DNA from: an uncultured Poribacteria bacterium
GTDB taxonomy: Bacteria > Poribacteria > WGA-4E > WGA-3G
Assembly (NCBI GenBank): GCA_958295855.1
Contig: OY282383.1
Location: 2,212,481-2,276,480, forward strand
Reading direction: 5' to 3'
DNA: 64,000 bases
Positions 16,527-26,241 of this stretch are shown piece after piece. Position numbers and translations under genes: made by a program. The number at the start of each line of letters is the position of its first letter. The stretch's first letter is position 1. The notes beneath the pieces are model-generated. The model was not told the origin of the DNA and ran no database searches. It was given only the letters and a program-made list of their open reading frames with translations.

Positions 16527-19500
16527 CTAAAAATCGAGACTCACCCCCATCATAACTTGCCGAGGCGCACTCCATGAACCCGGGTCCGAATGCTTTTTAT
16601 CATTCAGCGGGATGCCGTACCGGTCATACGTCACCGGGTCTATCAGATCGTAGAGGTTTTTGGTGTTGAAGACGTTCCGAATATCCGCAAAGAAAGTATA
16701 CGTCAACCCGCCAATTCTGCTTCGCTTGCTAACAAGCGCGTCAACATTGTAAGTTGGTGGGTACCGCTTCGAGTTGATGTCAGGCTTAACCGGCGCGTTC
16801 GGATTTGGCGTATAGGGCAAGCCACTGCCGTATCTGCCAATAAAGTTGACGGCGGCATCAAAGGGCAATTGGATATCCAGCGTTCCAGAAAAAATGTGAC
16901 GCTGATCCCAAGCTAACGGATGGCTTTCAGTGACTTCAGGCTGTGCCCGGTAATAGGTGAGGTAGCCCAGATTTCGACTGGAGCCTTTTCCCTTCGCGAC
17001 AGAATACGTATAACTGAGCATGCCAGAAACCGGACTCCGCCCCGTGCGCCACTTGCGAATCGACAACTCAAATCCTTGAACCCGGCCGTAGATGTCGTTG
17101 ATGAAATAACTGTAATCGTTGGTGATATCGACATGCACGCTACTCACAAGTTTGTCGATATCTTTTGTAAACCCTGTCAGGTCCACCGTGAGGTCGTCGG
17201 TGAATTGCTGTGCTACCCCGACTTCGTAGGCGACAGTTTTCTCCGGTTCCAAATCAGGATTGCCTCTTCTACGGATTGCCCCTCGCATATCAAAGTTGAG
17301 ATTTTCATAGAGATCATCGCCCCGCGGAATTTGGTAGTAATGTCCGTACGTGAAGTGCAACTTCGCCCGGTCGGTAATCGGAAACGAGATGCCGAGGCGT
17401 GGCGCAAGCATGTGTTTGGTAGAAGCCTCAACCGGATCTTTAATGATGGGAAGCCCCACTTTGTAAACGCTTTTATCTAGCTTGATTGTCCCATCTGAGT
17501 TCAGTTCAAGTGGAGCGAATGGGTCCGCAGGCGAGATGCCATCGGGATGATACAGTTCATAGCGTAACCCTGCATTGACAATCATGCCTGCATATTCCAT
17601 CTTGTCCTGTGCGTACACACTCACGGTTCGGGGCGTTACATCATAAAACTCCATGTAGAGGTTTGAGCTTCCCCAATTTGTTGCGCCTAAATTATAGATA
17701 TGGTTTGCAGAGAATTCAACCCCTGTCTGGATGAGGTGATGTGCTGTCAGTTGGCTTGCAAAATCGGCTTTCAGGATGTTGGTGGTAGAATTCCGGGTAG
17801 TCCAGCCGTTGTTATCCCCTGCGACAAGGTAGTTTGTATCGTTATAGGCCTGTTGCGCCGGGTTCCGAATCCTGCCTTCTTCCTGATTCTGTGCAAACGA
17901 TTTGTCCACATCCCAGGCGTTTTCATCGAACGTTTTATTCAACGCATCCCACCATTTATCCGGTTGATGGCTCTCAAACGTACGCTTAAATTGCCCAAAC
18001 GTCACCGTGTAGAACGTGCCTGAGTTGAGGTTATGTGAAAGCTGCAGAGACAAGCTCCGCCCATCCCTATTCCCGACCGGAATCGCGCTCGGTAAAAAGC
18101 GCAGGTTACCTCCATAGGAGGTGGTTTCTCGTTTATCGAACAGCCCGCTTGCGGTGAGTTTGAGTTGGGGTGGCTTTTCCATATAGGCTTGCAAGCTTCG
18201 CCCTACATCAAACTTGAGTTTGCCCTGAAGCGTGTAGCCCATTGCATCATCATTGGGTAGATAACTTTCATCTTGCCGGAACTGACTGGCGGCGGAGAAC
18301 GTCAGGCTATTGCCCCATATCGGCCCGCTGAGCGCAAATTCCCCGATATGACTCGGGCGCAAATCATACTCTTTCGTATCGTTGAACAGCCCGCTGTACT
18401 GGTTCAAATCTACGACGTAGCCATCTAACAACGTAACCTGTCTTTTCTCATAATCAATCACGGTGCCGTCGGTGTCCTTGTAGGGTTGGCGCGCCATAAT
18501 TGTTTCACCCGTATCGGGATGGACTTGCGGTTCGCCAGTATTTGGGTCGATAACGGGGAGTAGCGGGTTTTCTGTCCTATCCGCATACACGCCAGGTACA
18601 ATCTCCGTAAAGACGACTTGCGCGTCGCCTTCTCGCTCTGCCAGCTCCGCCACCGTAACATCCTCCCCGCGATAGGGAGTTTGATAATGATATGGTTTAC
18701 CGAGGAAGATGCCCCTGAAGGGCTCAAGTGCCACAGGCCGGAAGCCGTTGTCCGGATTGCGCCAGGGGCCGTATAACGGGTCGCCGTGGTGCGTCATCCA
18801 CTGCCCAACTCGGTACCGGATTCTACCGGAAAAGTTTTGTGTTCCAGCCTTTGTGATGAGATTAATGATACCGGATTGCGCGTCACCGTGTTCCGCATTG
18901 AATCCGCCCGTGATAACTTCTATCTGCTCAAGCGCGTTGGTGCTGATATGCACGCCAAAGCCTCTGCCAATCGGATCATTCACCGGAATCCCATCAATAA
19001 GATACTTAACCTCCATCGAACGGCCACCGCGCACATGGAGCGTACCAGTTGAGTTCAGTACTGAAACGCCTGCCTGCGTTGCGACAATCCCATTCACAGT
19101 ATCGCGAGGCATGGCGGCAATATCCTCTGCTTCAAGAATCCTTGTGGTTTGCGTAACATCCCGTTTGATCAGCGGCTTGACAGCGGTTACCGTTATCCCT
19201 TTAAGTTGTACAGCGGCACTCTTTAGCGCGAAATCTAACGTTGTGGTGAGGCCAGCCAACACCTTCGCCCTCGCCACGGTCGCCGAAGCGTAGCCTGTCA
19301 GTTCAACTTTCACATCATAATTTCCAGGTGCGATATTGGTGATGACATAGTAGCCAGCATCGTTTGTCGTTGCGGTACTGCTTGTTCCGACAATCGTTAC
19401 CGTGACATTTGCGAGCGGTGCCTTTGTCGCTTCAGCGGTGATTAGACCAGAAATTTTTCCGGTGATAGCAGCATGGGACCTCTGGGGAGTTACTATTGCT

Positions 19501-19598
19501 AGGTATGCAATACCGCTCAGGAAGCACACTATTTTTAGGAAGTTTGCAAGCTTCCAAAACTTGTTGCTAAAAATTTTGCAGACGCTATCTTCTTTCAA
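16527..19598 (-). CDS. TonB-dependent receptor with N-terminal carboxypeptidase-regulatory-like domain
   Basis: 1023-residue outer-membrane receptor, SusC-like in layout. After a signal peptide (hydrophobic stretch near residues 20-35) comes a beta-sandwich of the CarboxypepD_reg type (GKISGLITAEATKAPLANVT), then the plug (TLHVRGGRSMEVKYLIDGIP, IEVITGGFNAEHGDAQSG) and a large barrel ending in MMGVSLDF. It would import or bind a large ligand using TonB energy; the ligand is unknown. The TTG at 19598 is chosen because AGGAG lies 9 nt upstream and a signal peptide follows; the frame runs to 19706 but that part is a palindromic repeat. It lies 85 bp behind recO. Confidence 0.9.
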   Translation of the reverse strand: MKEDSVCKIFSNKFWKLANFLKIVCFLSGIAYLAIVTPQRSHAAITGKISGLITAEATKAPLANVTVTIVGTSSTATTNDAGYYVITNIAPGNYDVKVELTGYASATVARAKVLAGLTTTLDFALKSAAVQLKGITVTAVKPLIKRDVTQTTRILEAEDIAAMPRDTVNGIVATQAGVSVLNSTGTLHVRGGRSMEVKYLIDGIPVNDPIGRGFGVHISTNALEQIEVITGGFNAEHGDAQSGIINLITKAGTQNFSGRIRYRVGQWMTHHGDPLYGPWRNPDNGFRPVALEPFRGIFLGKPYHYQTPYRGEDVTVAELAEREGDAQVVFTEIVPGVYADRTENPLLPVIDPNTGEPQVHPDTGETIMARQPYKDTDGTVIDYEKRQVTLLDGYVVDLNQYSGLFNDTKEYDLRPSHIGEFALSGPIWGNSLTFSAASQFRQDESYLPNDDAMGYTLQGKLKFDVGRSLQAYMEKPPQLKLTASGLFDKRETTSYGGNLRFLPSAIPVGNRDGRSLSLQLSHNLNSGTFYTVTFGQFKRTFESHQPDKWWDALNKTFDENAWDVDKSFAQNQEEGRIRNPAQQAYNDTNYLVAGDNNGWTTRNSTTNILKADFASQLTAHHLIQTGVEFSANHIYNLGATNWGSSNLYMEFYDVTPRTVSVYAQDKMEYAGMIVNAGLRYELYHPDGISPADPFAPLELNSDGTIKLDKSVYKVGLPIIKDPVEASTKHMLAPRLGISFPITDRAKLHFTYGHYYQIPRGDDLYENLNFDMRGAIRRRGNPDLEPEKTVAYEVGVAQQFTDDLTVDLTGFTKDIDKLVSSVHVDITNDYSYFINDIYGRVQGFELSIRKWRTGRSPVSGMLSYTYSVAKGKGSSRNLGYLTYYRAQPEVTESHPLAWDQRHIFSGTLDIQLPFDAAVNFIGRYGSGLPYTPNPNAPVKPDINSKRYPPTYNVDALVSKRSRIGGLTYTFFADIRNVFNTKNLYDLIDPVTYDRYGIPLNDKKHSDPGSWSAPRQVMMGVSLDF

Positions 19599-19644
19599 TT
19601 TATGGCTCCTATAGATGCCCTTTGCAAGCGCGTTCGGACATATA

Positions 19645-19675
19645 GGGTAGTTCCCCGCTTTGCGGGGAAACACCC
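19645..19675. repeat. GTAT-hairpin-type element between recO and the TonB receptor gene
   Basis: Core CCCCGC-TTT-GCGGGG, flanked by GGTAGTT and AAACACCC. It lies in the recO to TonB-receptor spacer on the minus-strand transcript. Confidence 0.8.
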
Positions 19676-19683
19676 TGCGGACG

Positions 19684-20475
19684 CTATAACTCCAACACGC
19701 TTTCAATGAACCTGAGACTCTTTAAATTCCGTTCTGTATGGTATTGGATGAAATTGCTCAGTGCGAGTTTCAGTTCATGATGATTGCGCGTGGATGCGTG
19801 AATCCGGTTTAACCCACTCACCTCCGATTTCCGGAGCATCTTTAGCAACTCGCAGCTTCCCGGTGCCATTGAAAACGCTGCAGCATCTCGATGTTGGCAA
19901 TCCGTGCAAAGCAAGCCGCCGTGTCGCACGCTAAACGCTAAGACTGGATGGCTTGGCGGCGCGCCCTTTTCAAAACTGGGTGCAGCGGTTACTAGCAAAC
20001 TACAATGGGCACACTGAGAAAGTTCCGGACCATAACCCACACAGTCAAGCAGCTTAATTTCAAATATCCTCGCGAGCAGCGGCACATCATTCGCATGCCC
20101 TAAGAATTGATAGGTGCCTCGCAGTAAAGTGAAAACCTCTGGATTCGCAACCCCTTCTGACGCAACAGCATCCACCAATTCAGCGAAATAGCAGCCGTAG
20201 GTGGTACGCGTAAAATCCGTGCGCACTGCGTCGAACCCGTCGATTAAGTTAAAGTCAGTTAGATGCTGTAGTTCACGATTTTCACGATGGTTAAAAAGAA
20301 GCGTGCCGTGGTTGAGCAGTTCTAAACTACCGCCCAAACGGCTTTTCGGGCTTTTTACACCGTAGGCGACCGTTTTGACTTTACCAAAATCGAGGGTATA
20401 GAAGGTAATGATTTTATGAAATTCTTGAAGGGGAAAGGTGCGAATCACAATTGCTTGCGTCTTTTGAACAGGCAT
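19684..20475 (-). CDS. recO: DNA repair protein RecO
   Basis: 263 residues, normal RecO length. The N-terminal OB-fold (MPVQKTQAIVIRTFPLQEFH, residues 1-80) is followed by the helical domain and a zinc-binding motif formed by CAHC (near 162) and CTDC (near 195). RecO loads RecA with RecR/RecF on gapped DNA and anneals single strands. It lies next to a tRNA-Pro gene and ahead of the TonB receptor. No clear Shine-Dalgarno sequence at the ATG. Confident assignment. Confidence 0.95.
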   Translation of the reverse strand: MPVQKTQAIVIRTFPLQEFHKIITFYTLDFGKVKTVAYGVKSPKSRLGGSLELLNHGTLLFNHRENRELQHLTDFNLIDGFDAVRTDFTRTTYGCYFAELVDAVASEGVANPEVFTLLRGTYQFLGHANDVPLLARIFEIKLLDCVGYGPELSQCAHCSLLVTAAPSFEKGAPPSHPVLAFSVRHGGLLCTDCQHRDAAAFSMAPGSCELLKMLRKSEVSGLNRIHASTRNHHELKLALSNFIQYHTERNLKSLRFIESVLEL

Positions 20476-20543
20476 GTTTTTAGGTGCAGACGCGCGCCGA
20501 CTTTTCTATAGAGCTGGACACGCATTATGACAATGGGATAGAA

Positions 20544-20618
<75 letters not shown>

Positions 20619-20629
20619 TTCTGTTATTA

Positions 20630-20659
20630 ATTATACCCTCTTTTACTAGCCTTTGTCAA
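20630..20659 (-). promoter_or_regulatory. Sigma70-type promoter of tRNA-Pro
   Basis: Minus strand: perfect -35 TTGACA (20659-20654), 18-nt spacer, perfect -10 TATAAT (20635-20630), about 12 bp before the tRNA 5' end. Confidence 0.75.
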
Positions 20660-20666
20660 ATTTATT

Positions 20667-21953
20667 TTATTCCGAGGCTGAATCAACCCTTGCCCTTTTC
20701 GACATATCAATTTGAATCCGGTGAATGCGACGCTCGTCCGCTTCCAATATAGTGAAATCGATGCCCCGATAGGTAAAATCGGAGCCCTGTTCGGGGACTC
20801 GGCCGAGGCGGTCTACTACGAACCCACCGATAGTATCAATGTTTTCTGCATCCAGTTCTGTGCCAAGTTTTTCGTTCAATTCGACAAGATTCAGTCTTGC
20901 GTCAACGGAGTAGGTGTTGGGCTGTTCTTGATGGAAAGCATCCTGTTCATCCATTTCGTCTTCGTCGTGGATTTCACCCACAATCTCTTCAATGATGTTT
21001 TCCAGCGTTATAATCCCAGATGTACCCCCGTACTCGTCCACGACAATAGCGATGTGCTGTTTATGTTCGCGAAGTTCCCGGAACAACTCCGAGATCTTTT
21101 TACTTTCCGGTGTGAAAAAGGGCGCGCGATCAACGATGAGCTCGTTTAGGTTAATCGGCGTCCCTTCTGCCCAGCAATCTAACATATCCTTAACGTGCAA
21201 AATTCCGACAATGCGGTCGATTGTCTCTTCATATATCGGAATTCGCGTATGTCTACACGTAATCGTCGTCTGTAACACCTCCGCTTCAGGGGTTGCCACC
21301 TCGAGACACACCATATCGGTTCGCGCGACCATGATTTCTCGAGCGACTTTATCCGGCAAATCCAAAATCCGAGAAATCATCTCACGGTCATCAGGCTCCA
21401 AAATTTCTTGGCTGTCCGCAACATTGTCAAGTGTTTCTAATACCTCTGGGGATACGAGGCTGTCCTGTGCCGACGTAAGTTTGCCGCCGAAAACCCGGAC
21501 AGCGAGATTGGCGATAAAATTCAACGGAATTAAAATCAGAAACCCGCCCCAATAGACAGCACGAAGGGCTCGTAACGCTTGAATAGTTGCTCCCGCAGAG
21601 CTCCCTTGTACATAGTTTTTAGGAAACAATTCTGTGAAGATGACGAGGAATACGACTGCAAGCACTGCATTCGTGACGCGATGTTCCCAAAACGTCATGA
21701 ACACCATAACGCTTGCCACCATCAGGATAGTTTTCGCCGTGATAATAGTCAACGAGTAGCGGCGCGGGGCTCGCAACAGAGATGTCAACACCTCGTAACG
21801 TTTCCCCCCTTCCTCTGCAAATGTCAGAATATCCGCCCGCGTCAACCGGGCAAGCAACGCCTCCGCTGCAGAAAACAGCGCACTCAAAATTAACAGAATC
21901 CCTAAGCTAACCAGTTTAATTACTATATCTAGGTCATCCAAGCGTAAAATCAC
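20667..21953 (-). CDS. CNNM/CBS-domain membrane protein (HlyC/CorC family)
   Basis: 428 residues. The N-terminal 150 form the CNNM transmembrane domain (LSALFSAAEALLARL, three to four helices with FTELFPKNY). A CBS pair follows (about 200-325: REIMVARTDMVCLEV, IVGILHVKDML, HIAIVVDEYGGTSGIITLEN) and then a C-terminal CorC_HlyC domain (IGGFVVDRLGRVPEQG). Relatives take part in magnesium/cobalt homeostasis; the name haemolysin is historical. It is third in a phoH-ybeY-CNNM order that is common in bacteria, 41 bp after ybeY, so co-transcription is likely. Confidence 0.93.
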   Translation of the reverse strand: MILRLDDLDIVIKLVSLGILLILSALFSAAEALLARLTRADILTFAEEGGKRYEVLTSLLRAPRRYSLTIITAKTILMVASVMVFMTFWEHRVTNAVLAVVFLVIFTELFPKNYVQGSSAGATIQALRALRAVYWGGFLILIPLNFIANLAVRVFGGKLTSAQDSLVSPEVLETLDNVADSQEILEPDDREMISRILDLPDKVAREIMVARTDMVCLEVATPEAEVLQTTITCRHTRIPIYEETIDRIVGILHVKDMLDCWAEGTPINLNELIVDRAPFFTPESKKISELFRELREHKQHIAIVVDEYGGTSGIITLENIIEEIVGEIHDEDEMDEQDAFHQEQPNTYSVDARLNLVELNEKLGTELDAENIDTIGGFVVDRLGRVPEQGSDFTYRGIDFTILEADERRIHRIQIDMSKRARVDSASE

Positions 21954-21994
21954 ACCCCTTGTGGATTTTGCTTTTCGGTGAAACCGTGTTCACG

Positions 21995-22453
21995 TCAAAC
22001 AGAGTTTGCGCACTTTTCAATATTTGCTTGCAAGCGACGCAAAATAGTTTGCTGCTTTTCAAACATAACAGCGGCTTCCGCCGGCGTTTGATGATCGTGC
22101 CCGAGTAAATGAAGCACGCCATGCACCGTCAGGCATGCAACCTCGGTTTCAAGTGAGTGCTGCGCGGTGCATGCTTGTTGCGCCGCGGTCTCCAACGATA
22201 TGACGAGGTCGCCGAGGATGTTTGGATTCACATCGCCATCTTCGCCTTCGCGCATTGCAAACGCGAGTACATCTGTCGGCGCGGCAATCCCGCGATAGTC
22301 ACGATTTAGTGCCAGCATGTGTGCATCGTCTGTCAACAAAACGCTGACTTCACATGCTTCCGAGCCATGCATCTTTAACGTTGCCAACGCCGCCCGGCGA
22401 ATCAGTGCCACGTTAAAGGCAGTGTTGCAACTAGTATTGGTAATGCCAATCAA
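21995..22453 (-). CDS. ybeY: Endoribonuclease / rRNA maturation factor YbeY
   Basis: 152 residues, typical size. The metal-binding signature HGVLHLLGHDHQ (near residues 110-121) gives the three histidines of the family; PTDVLAFAM and NILGDLVIS are further conserved segments. YbeY is a single-strand-specific RNase in 16S rRNA 3' processing and ribosome quality control. It starts 5 bp after the phoH-like gene, so the two are co-transcribed. Confidence 0.95.
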   Translation of the reverse strand: MIGITNTSCNTAFNVALIRRAALATLKMHGSEACEVSVLLTDDAHMLALNRDYRGIAAPTDVLAFAMREGEDGDVNPNILGDLVISLETAAQQACTAQHSLETEVACLTVHGVLHLLGHDHQTPAEAAVMFEKQQTILRRLQANIEKCANSV

Positions 22454-22458
22454 AACGT

Positions 22459-23466
22459 CTACTCTTTGGATTGTGCGGATTCTGTCGGGAATCGCCGCAC
22501 ATCTTGCGGTGCTGCTTGCTCATAAGCTTCAATGATGCGTTGCACCAATTCATGGCGCACGACATCAACTTTTGAGAAGTAGATGAACTGAATGCCTTTG
22601 ATTCCCGAAAGCACTTCTTGTGCATCAGCGAGCCCTGATATTTTGTGCGTTGGCAGATCGGTCTGCGTAATGTCGCCTGTCACGACTGCTTTTGAATCAA
22701 AACCGAGGCGCGTCAGGAACATCTTCATCTGTTCAATCGTTGCATTTTGTGCTTCATCCAGGACAACAAACGAATTATTGAGCGTTCTGCCTCGCATGAA
22801 TGCAATCGGCGCAACCTCAATAATGTTCCGCTCAATGTATTTGTCAAGCGTTTCGGGTGACATCATGTCGTACAAAGCGTCATATAAGGGGCGGAGGTAT
22901 GGATGCACCTTCGCTGCGATATCCCCGGGTAAAAACCCCAGCCGTTCACCGGCTTCAACCGCGGGACGCGTCAGGATAATACGATTCACCTGTCCGCTCT
23001 TGAGGGCGGAGACCGCCATTGCCATGGCGAGGTAGGTCTTCCCTGTGCCTGCGGGCCCAATGCCGAAAACAAGGTCGTTGTGCTTGATTGCTTCAACGTA
23101 CCGTTTTTGTCCAGCAGTTTTGGGGCGAATCACCCCGCGCTTCGAGAACACCGGAATAGACTCGGCCACGCTTGCCTCTAAAATGTCTGTCTCACCGGCA
23201 TCCAATGCCCGAATCACATAGTTGACATCGGTTGCCTGAATCTGTTCCCCTTTCCGTATGCGGTGAAGTAGCGACTCCAATACTGTCACAACTTGATTGA
23301 CCTTTTTGAGGTTTTCACCGAGAACTGCGATGTTGTCACTTTTCAAAACCACGCGTACGTCAAAATCGTGTTCAATGATTTTTAAAAAGGCATCGCTTTG
23401 CCCAAATAGGGCTTGCACCTCAGCGTTGCTCTGTATGGGAACACCCTTCAATTGTTGTTTTTGCAA
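22459..23466 (-). CDS. PhoH-family ATPase
   Basis: About 335 residues from a TTG at 23466 that follows GGAGG by 12 nt; the frame is open to 23562 without any ATG, so the start is uncertain. Motifs: Walker A GPAGTGKT, Walker B FVVLDEAQN, and conserved TRPAVEAGERLGFLPGD. A KH-like N-terminal segment (EVQALFGQSDAFLKIIEHDF) matches PhoH/YbeZ proteins, which bind RNA and act with YbeY. First gene of the phoH-ybeY-CNNM cluster. Confidence 0.9.
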   Translation of the reverse strand: MQKQQLKGVPIQSNAEVQALFGQSDAFLKIIEHDFDVRVVLKSDNIAVLGENLKKVNQVVTVLESLLHRIRKGEQIQATDVNYVIRALDAGETDILEASVAESIPVFSKRGVIRPKTAGQKRYVEAIKHNDLVFGIGPAGTGKTYLAMAMAVSALKSGQVNRIILTRPAVEAGERLGFLPGDIAAKVHPYLRPLYDALYDMMSPETLDKYIERNIIEVAPIAFMRGRTLNNSFVVLDEAQNATIEQMKMFLTRLGFDSKAVVTGDITQTDLPTHKISGLADAQEVLSGIKGIQFIYFSKVDVVRHELVQRIIEAYEQAAPQDVRRFPTESAQSKE

Positions 23467-23694
23467 TCGGGTTTTGACCCTCCGGTTTTTTATATATGGG
23501 AAACCGCCAAGTTTCGCCGTGTATATGCTGTTTAACTTAACACAATTAGCCAAAAAAGTCAAATTTCAGGCAGTACACAAAGCTGCTTCCTTTGCTGGTG
23601 CAGTTTCAACCTGTACCAGCAGAAACGGTTGTGCATGCATCCTGTTGGATTGTTTTTATTCTATAACGTCCACAAACAAAAGTCAAGCAAATTT

Positions 23695-24375
23695 TTACGG
23701 CCGGGCGTAAAACTTAACTTCGCGAATCGCCGCACCTTTGAGCGGAATGTGCATTTTCCCTGCTCTTTTTTCTTTTCGCCACCGTTGGCGCAGCACCTCG
23801 GGTATCTGTGAGTGTACGTTCATCTCTCTGGCAGCATCCTCGTTGTGCACCACATTTTCCGGGGCTTCCAAGGCGTAAGCTGTCAACCGCAGATAGAGAA
23901 TTTTCTGTCCAATCCGGAACCTCACTGGTTGTGTGCCTTCGACTTTTTCACCGCGCTTGTCTTCGACTGGCTCAAATGAAAGCGGCCGCTTTGACGATTT
24001 TGCTTCAGCAGCGGTATCCAAAGCGAAACGAGGGATAGTTGAAGCAGGATAGACATCAACATAGGCGATGTATGTTGGCGCATCCAGTTTTATCAACGTT
24101 TCTGTTTTGGGGCTGCCTTCCACTTGACGCTTATACTGGGTTCGCTCAAATCCTTTTCGGATAATCCCGTTCGTTTCAAAGATGCCTATTGTTGTCAGGT
24201 TGCCGTCCACCATCTCAGGGATTTTTTCACAAGAGAGCCGCGAAGCGGGCATCTCCACCGGAGGCGACTCTTGCAGCATAGCACACCCTGCGATGCTGAA
24301 ATTCAACACTATCCCTGCAATATAGGACAGTTTCAGGCTACGTCCGAAGTTGTGAATCAGCCATTTCCTGTTCAT
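23695..24375 (-). CDS. Lipoprotein of unknown function, paralogue A
   Basis: 226 residues with a signal ending in the lipobox IAGCAMLQ. A beta-rich body follows, with VDGNLTTIGIF, LIKLDAPTYIAYVDVYPAS and a C-terminal LKGAAIREVKFYAR. That pattern (DGN..., KLD..., V.IYP..., REV.FY) resembles galactose-binding/discoidin-like sandwiches, but I am not certain. It is a tandem paralogue of 24423-25025 with the same landmarks. Function unknown; probably attached to a membrane facing the periplasm. Confidence 0.7.
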   Translation of the reverse strand: MNRKWLIHNFGRSLKLSYIAGIVLNFSIAGCAMLQESPPVEMPASRLSCEKIPEMVDGNLTTIGIFETNGIIRKGFERTQYKRQVEGSPKTETLIKLDAPTYIAYVDVYPASTIPRFALDTAAEAKSSKRPLSFEPVEDKRGEKVEGTQPVRFRIGQKILYLRLTAYALEAPENVVHNEDAAREMNVHSQIPEVLRQRWRKEKRAGKMHIPLKGAAIREVKFYARP

Positions 24376-24422
24376 GATGTTTCCGCTTTCAAGGGTGTGT
24401 GTTTGTAAGGCACATCTGCAAT

Positions 24423-25025
24423 TTAGAGGGGCTGCCGACCGAAAAATCTGACTTCGCGGAGAGATGCACCTTTTAGCGGAATCTCAACGCTTGAATTGAC
24501 ACCTCGGGTGGAATTCTGTCTATCCTCAATGCCATCTGCGCTGATGCGTAGATAAAGCACTTCTCGCTCAATGCGAAAACTCACTGGGTTCATCCCTTCT
24601 ATATCCTGATGCTGCTTGTCGGACACTCGCTCAAAAGCGACATCAAAACGTGGCGGTTCATCGGTTGTCGTCACTATCGCGAAATTCGGGATGTGCCGGG
24701 ATGCAGGATAGACTTCCACGTAAGAGACATAAGTGGGTGCATCTAATTTGATAATCGCTTCTGTACGACGGTTTCCTTCAATCTGCGTTATATATCGCCG
24801 TTGTGCGTAGGCAAGCCGCCTGCCCTCTCCCTCAAGGAGCTGATACGCTTTTCGGACGAATCCATTCACTGCGAATGTACTTTCCGTCTCTAGGTTTCCA
24901 TCTACGAATTCTGGGTTAGACTCACAGGTGAGACGTGCCGCGGTAATCTCGTCAACCGGCTGATCCAGCATAGCACATCCGGTGATGCCTAGGAGCATGA
25001 TGATGAAACTGCTTAAGACTCTCAT
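24423..25025 (-). CDS. Lipoprotein of unknown function, paralogue B
   Basis: 200 residues from the ATG at 25025, which has AGGAGG at good spacing; the frame's upstream extension to 25076 lacks a signal and is rejected. Lipobox ITGCAMLD. Landmarks shared with paralogue A: FVDGNLETE, IIKLDAPTYVSYVEVYPAS, LYLRISADGIE and LKGASLREVRFFGR. The 47-bp gap to paralogue A suggests one transcript. Discoidin-like fold is possible; function is unknown. Confidence 0.75.
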   Translation of the reverse strand: MRVLSSFIIMLLGITGCAMLDQPVDEITAARLTCESNPEFVDGNLETESTFAVNGFVRKAYQLLEGEGRRLAYAQRRYITQIEGNRRTEAIIKLDAPTYVSYVEVYPASRHIPNFAIVTTTDEPPRFDVAFERVSDKQHQDIEGMNPVSFRIEREVLYLRISADGIEDRQNSTRGVNSSVEIPLKGASLREVRFFGRQPL

Positions 25026-25055
25026 TTTTTCCTCCTGTTGTATGTCCGCAAGTTT

Positions 25056-25094
25056 AGGCATTTCGTCACAGCACACGCCATGTGCCTACTACTT
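25056..25094. repeat. Degenerate GTCACGGCACG...CTACTACTTTAG repeat
   Basis: CGTCACAGCACACGCCATGTGCC followed by TACTACTTTAG resembles the triple repeat at 39023-39130 (palindrome GGCACGC/GCGTGCC). Its last bases supply the stop codon of the Ldh2-family gene at 25089. Confidence 0.65.
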
Positions 25095-26141
25095 TAGGGA
25101 TGTCGGTGTAGCAACGCCGAAACGTTCCGCCGCTTCGACGAGTCTATTCCACGTTGGCTCCTCAATCGGTATCCCTTCTCTCAACCGCTTCTCTCGGTTC
25201 CGTTCCTCAAATTCACCGGGGACATAGATTTCGTCAATCCCCGGCAACCGGGCAGATGACTTTACCCATTCCACAAGATATTCGATTTCCTGTTCATAGT
25301 CGGCTAAGTCAATGAAATCCTCAATTTTAATCGCAAACATTACAATGCCACTTGCTCCGCGCGTCGGTTTTTCACGGCTACACCCTGCCCACGAGAGGCC
25401 GCCTGCAATAGCATCTATCATCACACCGAGTCCAAACCCTTTGTGCCCGAACTGGAAACCGCCAAGGGGCATAACTGCTGTGTCTTGTGGACGTTCGCGA
25501 AACGCATTCGCATCCGTGAGCGGTTCGCCATCGGCATCTATCATCCAACCTTCCGGTATAGATTCGCCACGGGCTGTTTGGACGAGCAGTTTACCACCTG
25601 CAACGACGCTGAGCGTCATATCAAGGAGGAGCGGTTCGCCACCCTGACGTGGCACCGAAATGGCAATCGGGTTCGGGGGAAGCCTGCGAGAGGTTCCGCC
25701 GTGTGGATGCATGAATCGCCCGCCGCCGTTGAGTAAGACGATGCCTATCATGCCGGCACGTGCCGCTATGGGTGGGTATTCGCCCATCCGTCCCGCGTGC
25801 CCACACCGATGTAAGCCCACCGCGCCGATGGTACATATCTTTGCTTTTTCAACTGCCATTTCCATGGCTTTGCGCGCAGCAACCATCCCGAGCGCACCGT
25901 TCGCGTTGATAACCGTCGCTGCGCCGCTTTCTCTGACAATTTCCATCTTGTCTGCTGCAGGGCCGCCCGACATCCCTCCGATGTAGTTTGGCGCGTTGAT
26001 GACACCATGTGAATCATGCCCTGCCAGGTTAGAATCGACGACGTGGGCACTGACGACACGCGCATCTTCCTCTGTGCCGCCAGCCCCTCGATATATATCG
26101 TATACAAACTTTCTCAGAACAGCATGAGATATAACCGGCAT
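25089..26141 (-). CDS. Malate/L-lactate dehydrogenase (Ldh2) family oxidoreductase
   Basis: 350 residues, usual size of the Ldh2/YlbC family of NAD(P)-dependent 2-oxoacid/2-hydroxyacid dehydrogenases. Conserved parts: DSNLAGHDSHGVINAPNYIG (catalytic region near residue 45), GALGMVAARKAMEMAVEKA, RCGHAGRMGEYPPIAARAGM and PLGGFQFGHKGFGLGVMIDA. Cytosolic; the exact substrate (malate, ureidoglycolate, sulfolactate or other) cannot be read. The stop codon lies in a repeat element. Confidence 0.9.
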   Translation of the reverse strand: MPVISHAVLRKFVYDIYRGAGGTEEDARVVSAHVVDSNLAGHDSHGVINAPNYIGGMSGGPAADKMEIVRESGAATVINANGALGMVAARKAMEMAVEKAKICTIGAVGLHRCGHAGRMGEYPPIAARAGMIGIVLLNGGGRFMHPHGGTSRRLPPNPIAISVPRQGGEPLLLDMTLSVVAGGKLLVQTARGESIPEGWMIDADGEPLTDANAFRERPQDTAVMPLGGFQFGHKGFGLGVMIDAIAGGLSWAGCSREKPTRGASGIVMFAIKIEDFIDLADYEQEIEYLVEWVKSSARLPGIDEIYVPGEFEERNREKRLREGIPIEEPTWNRLVEAAERFGVATPTSLK

Positions 26142-26241
26142 AAATGCCCTCCCTTGAAGCGTCCCGACTGTTTTATCCGAAATGAAGTTTTAAAAATTGC
26201 TTTTTGGTTATTTTTTCATTCCCTCCGAGCGAGGATATCTG

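Noticed and set aside
16920..19293. Long plus-strand open frames antisense to the TonB receptor gene (for example 16920-17480, 18709-19293)
   Set aside because: They are mirror frames of a well-supported gene, with no ribosome-binding site or recognisable domain.
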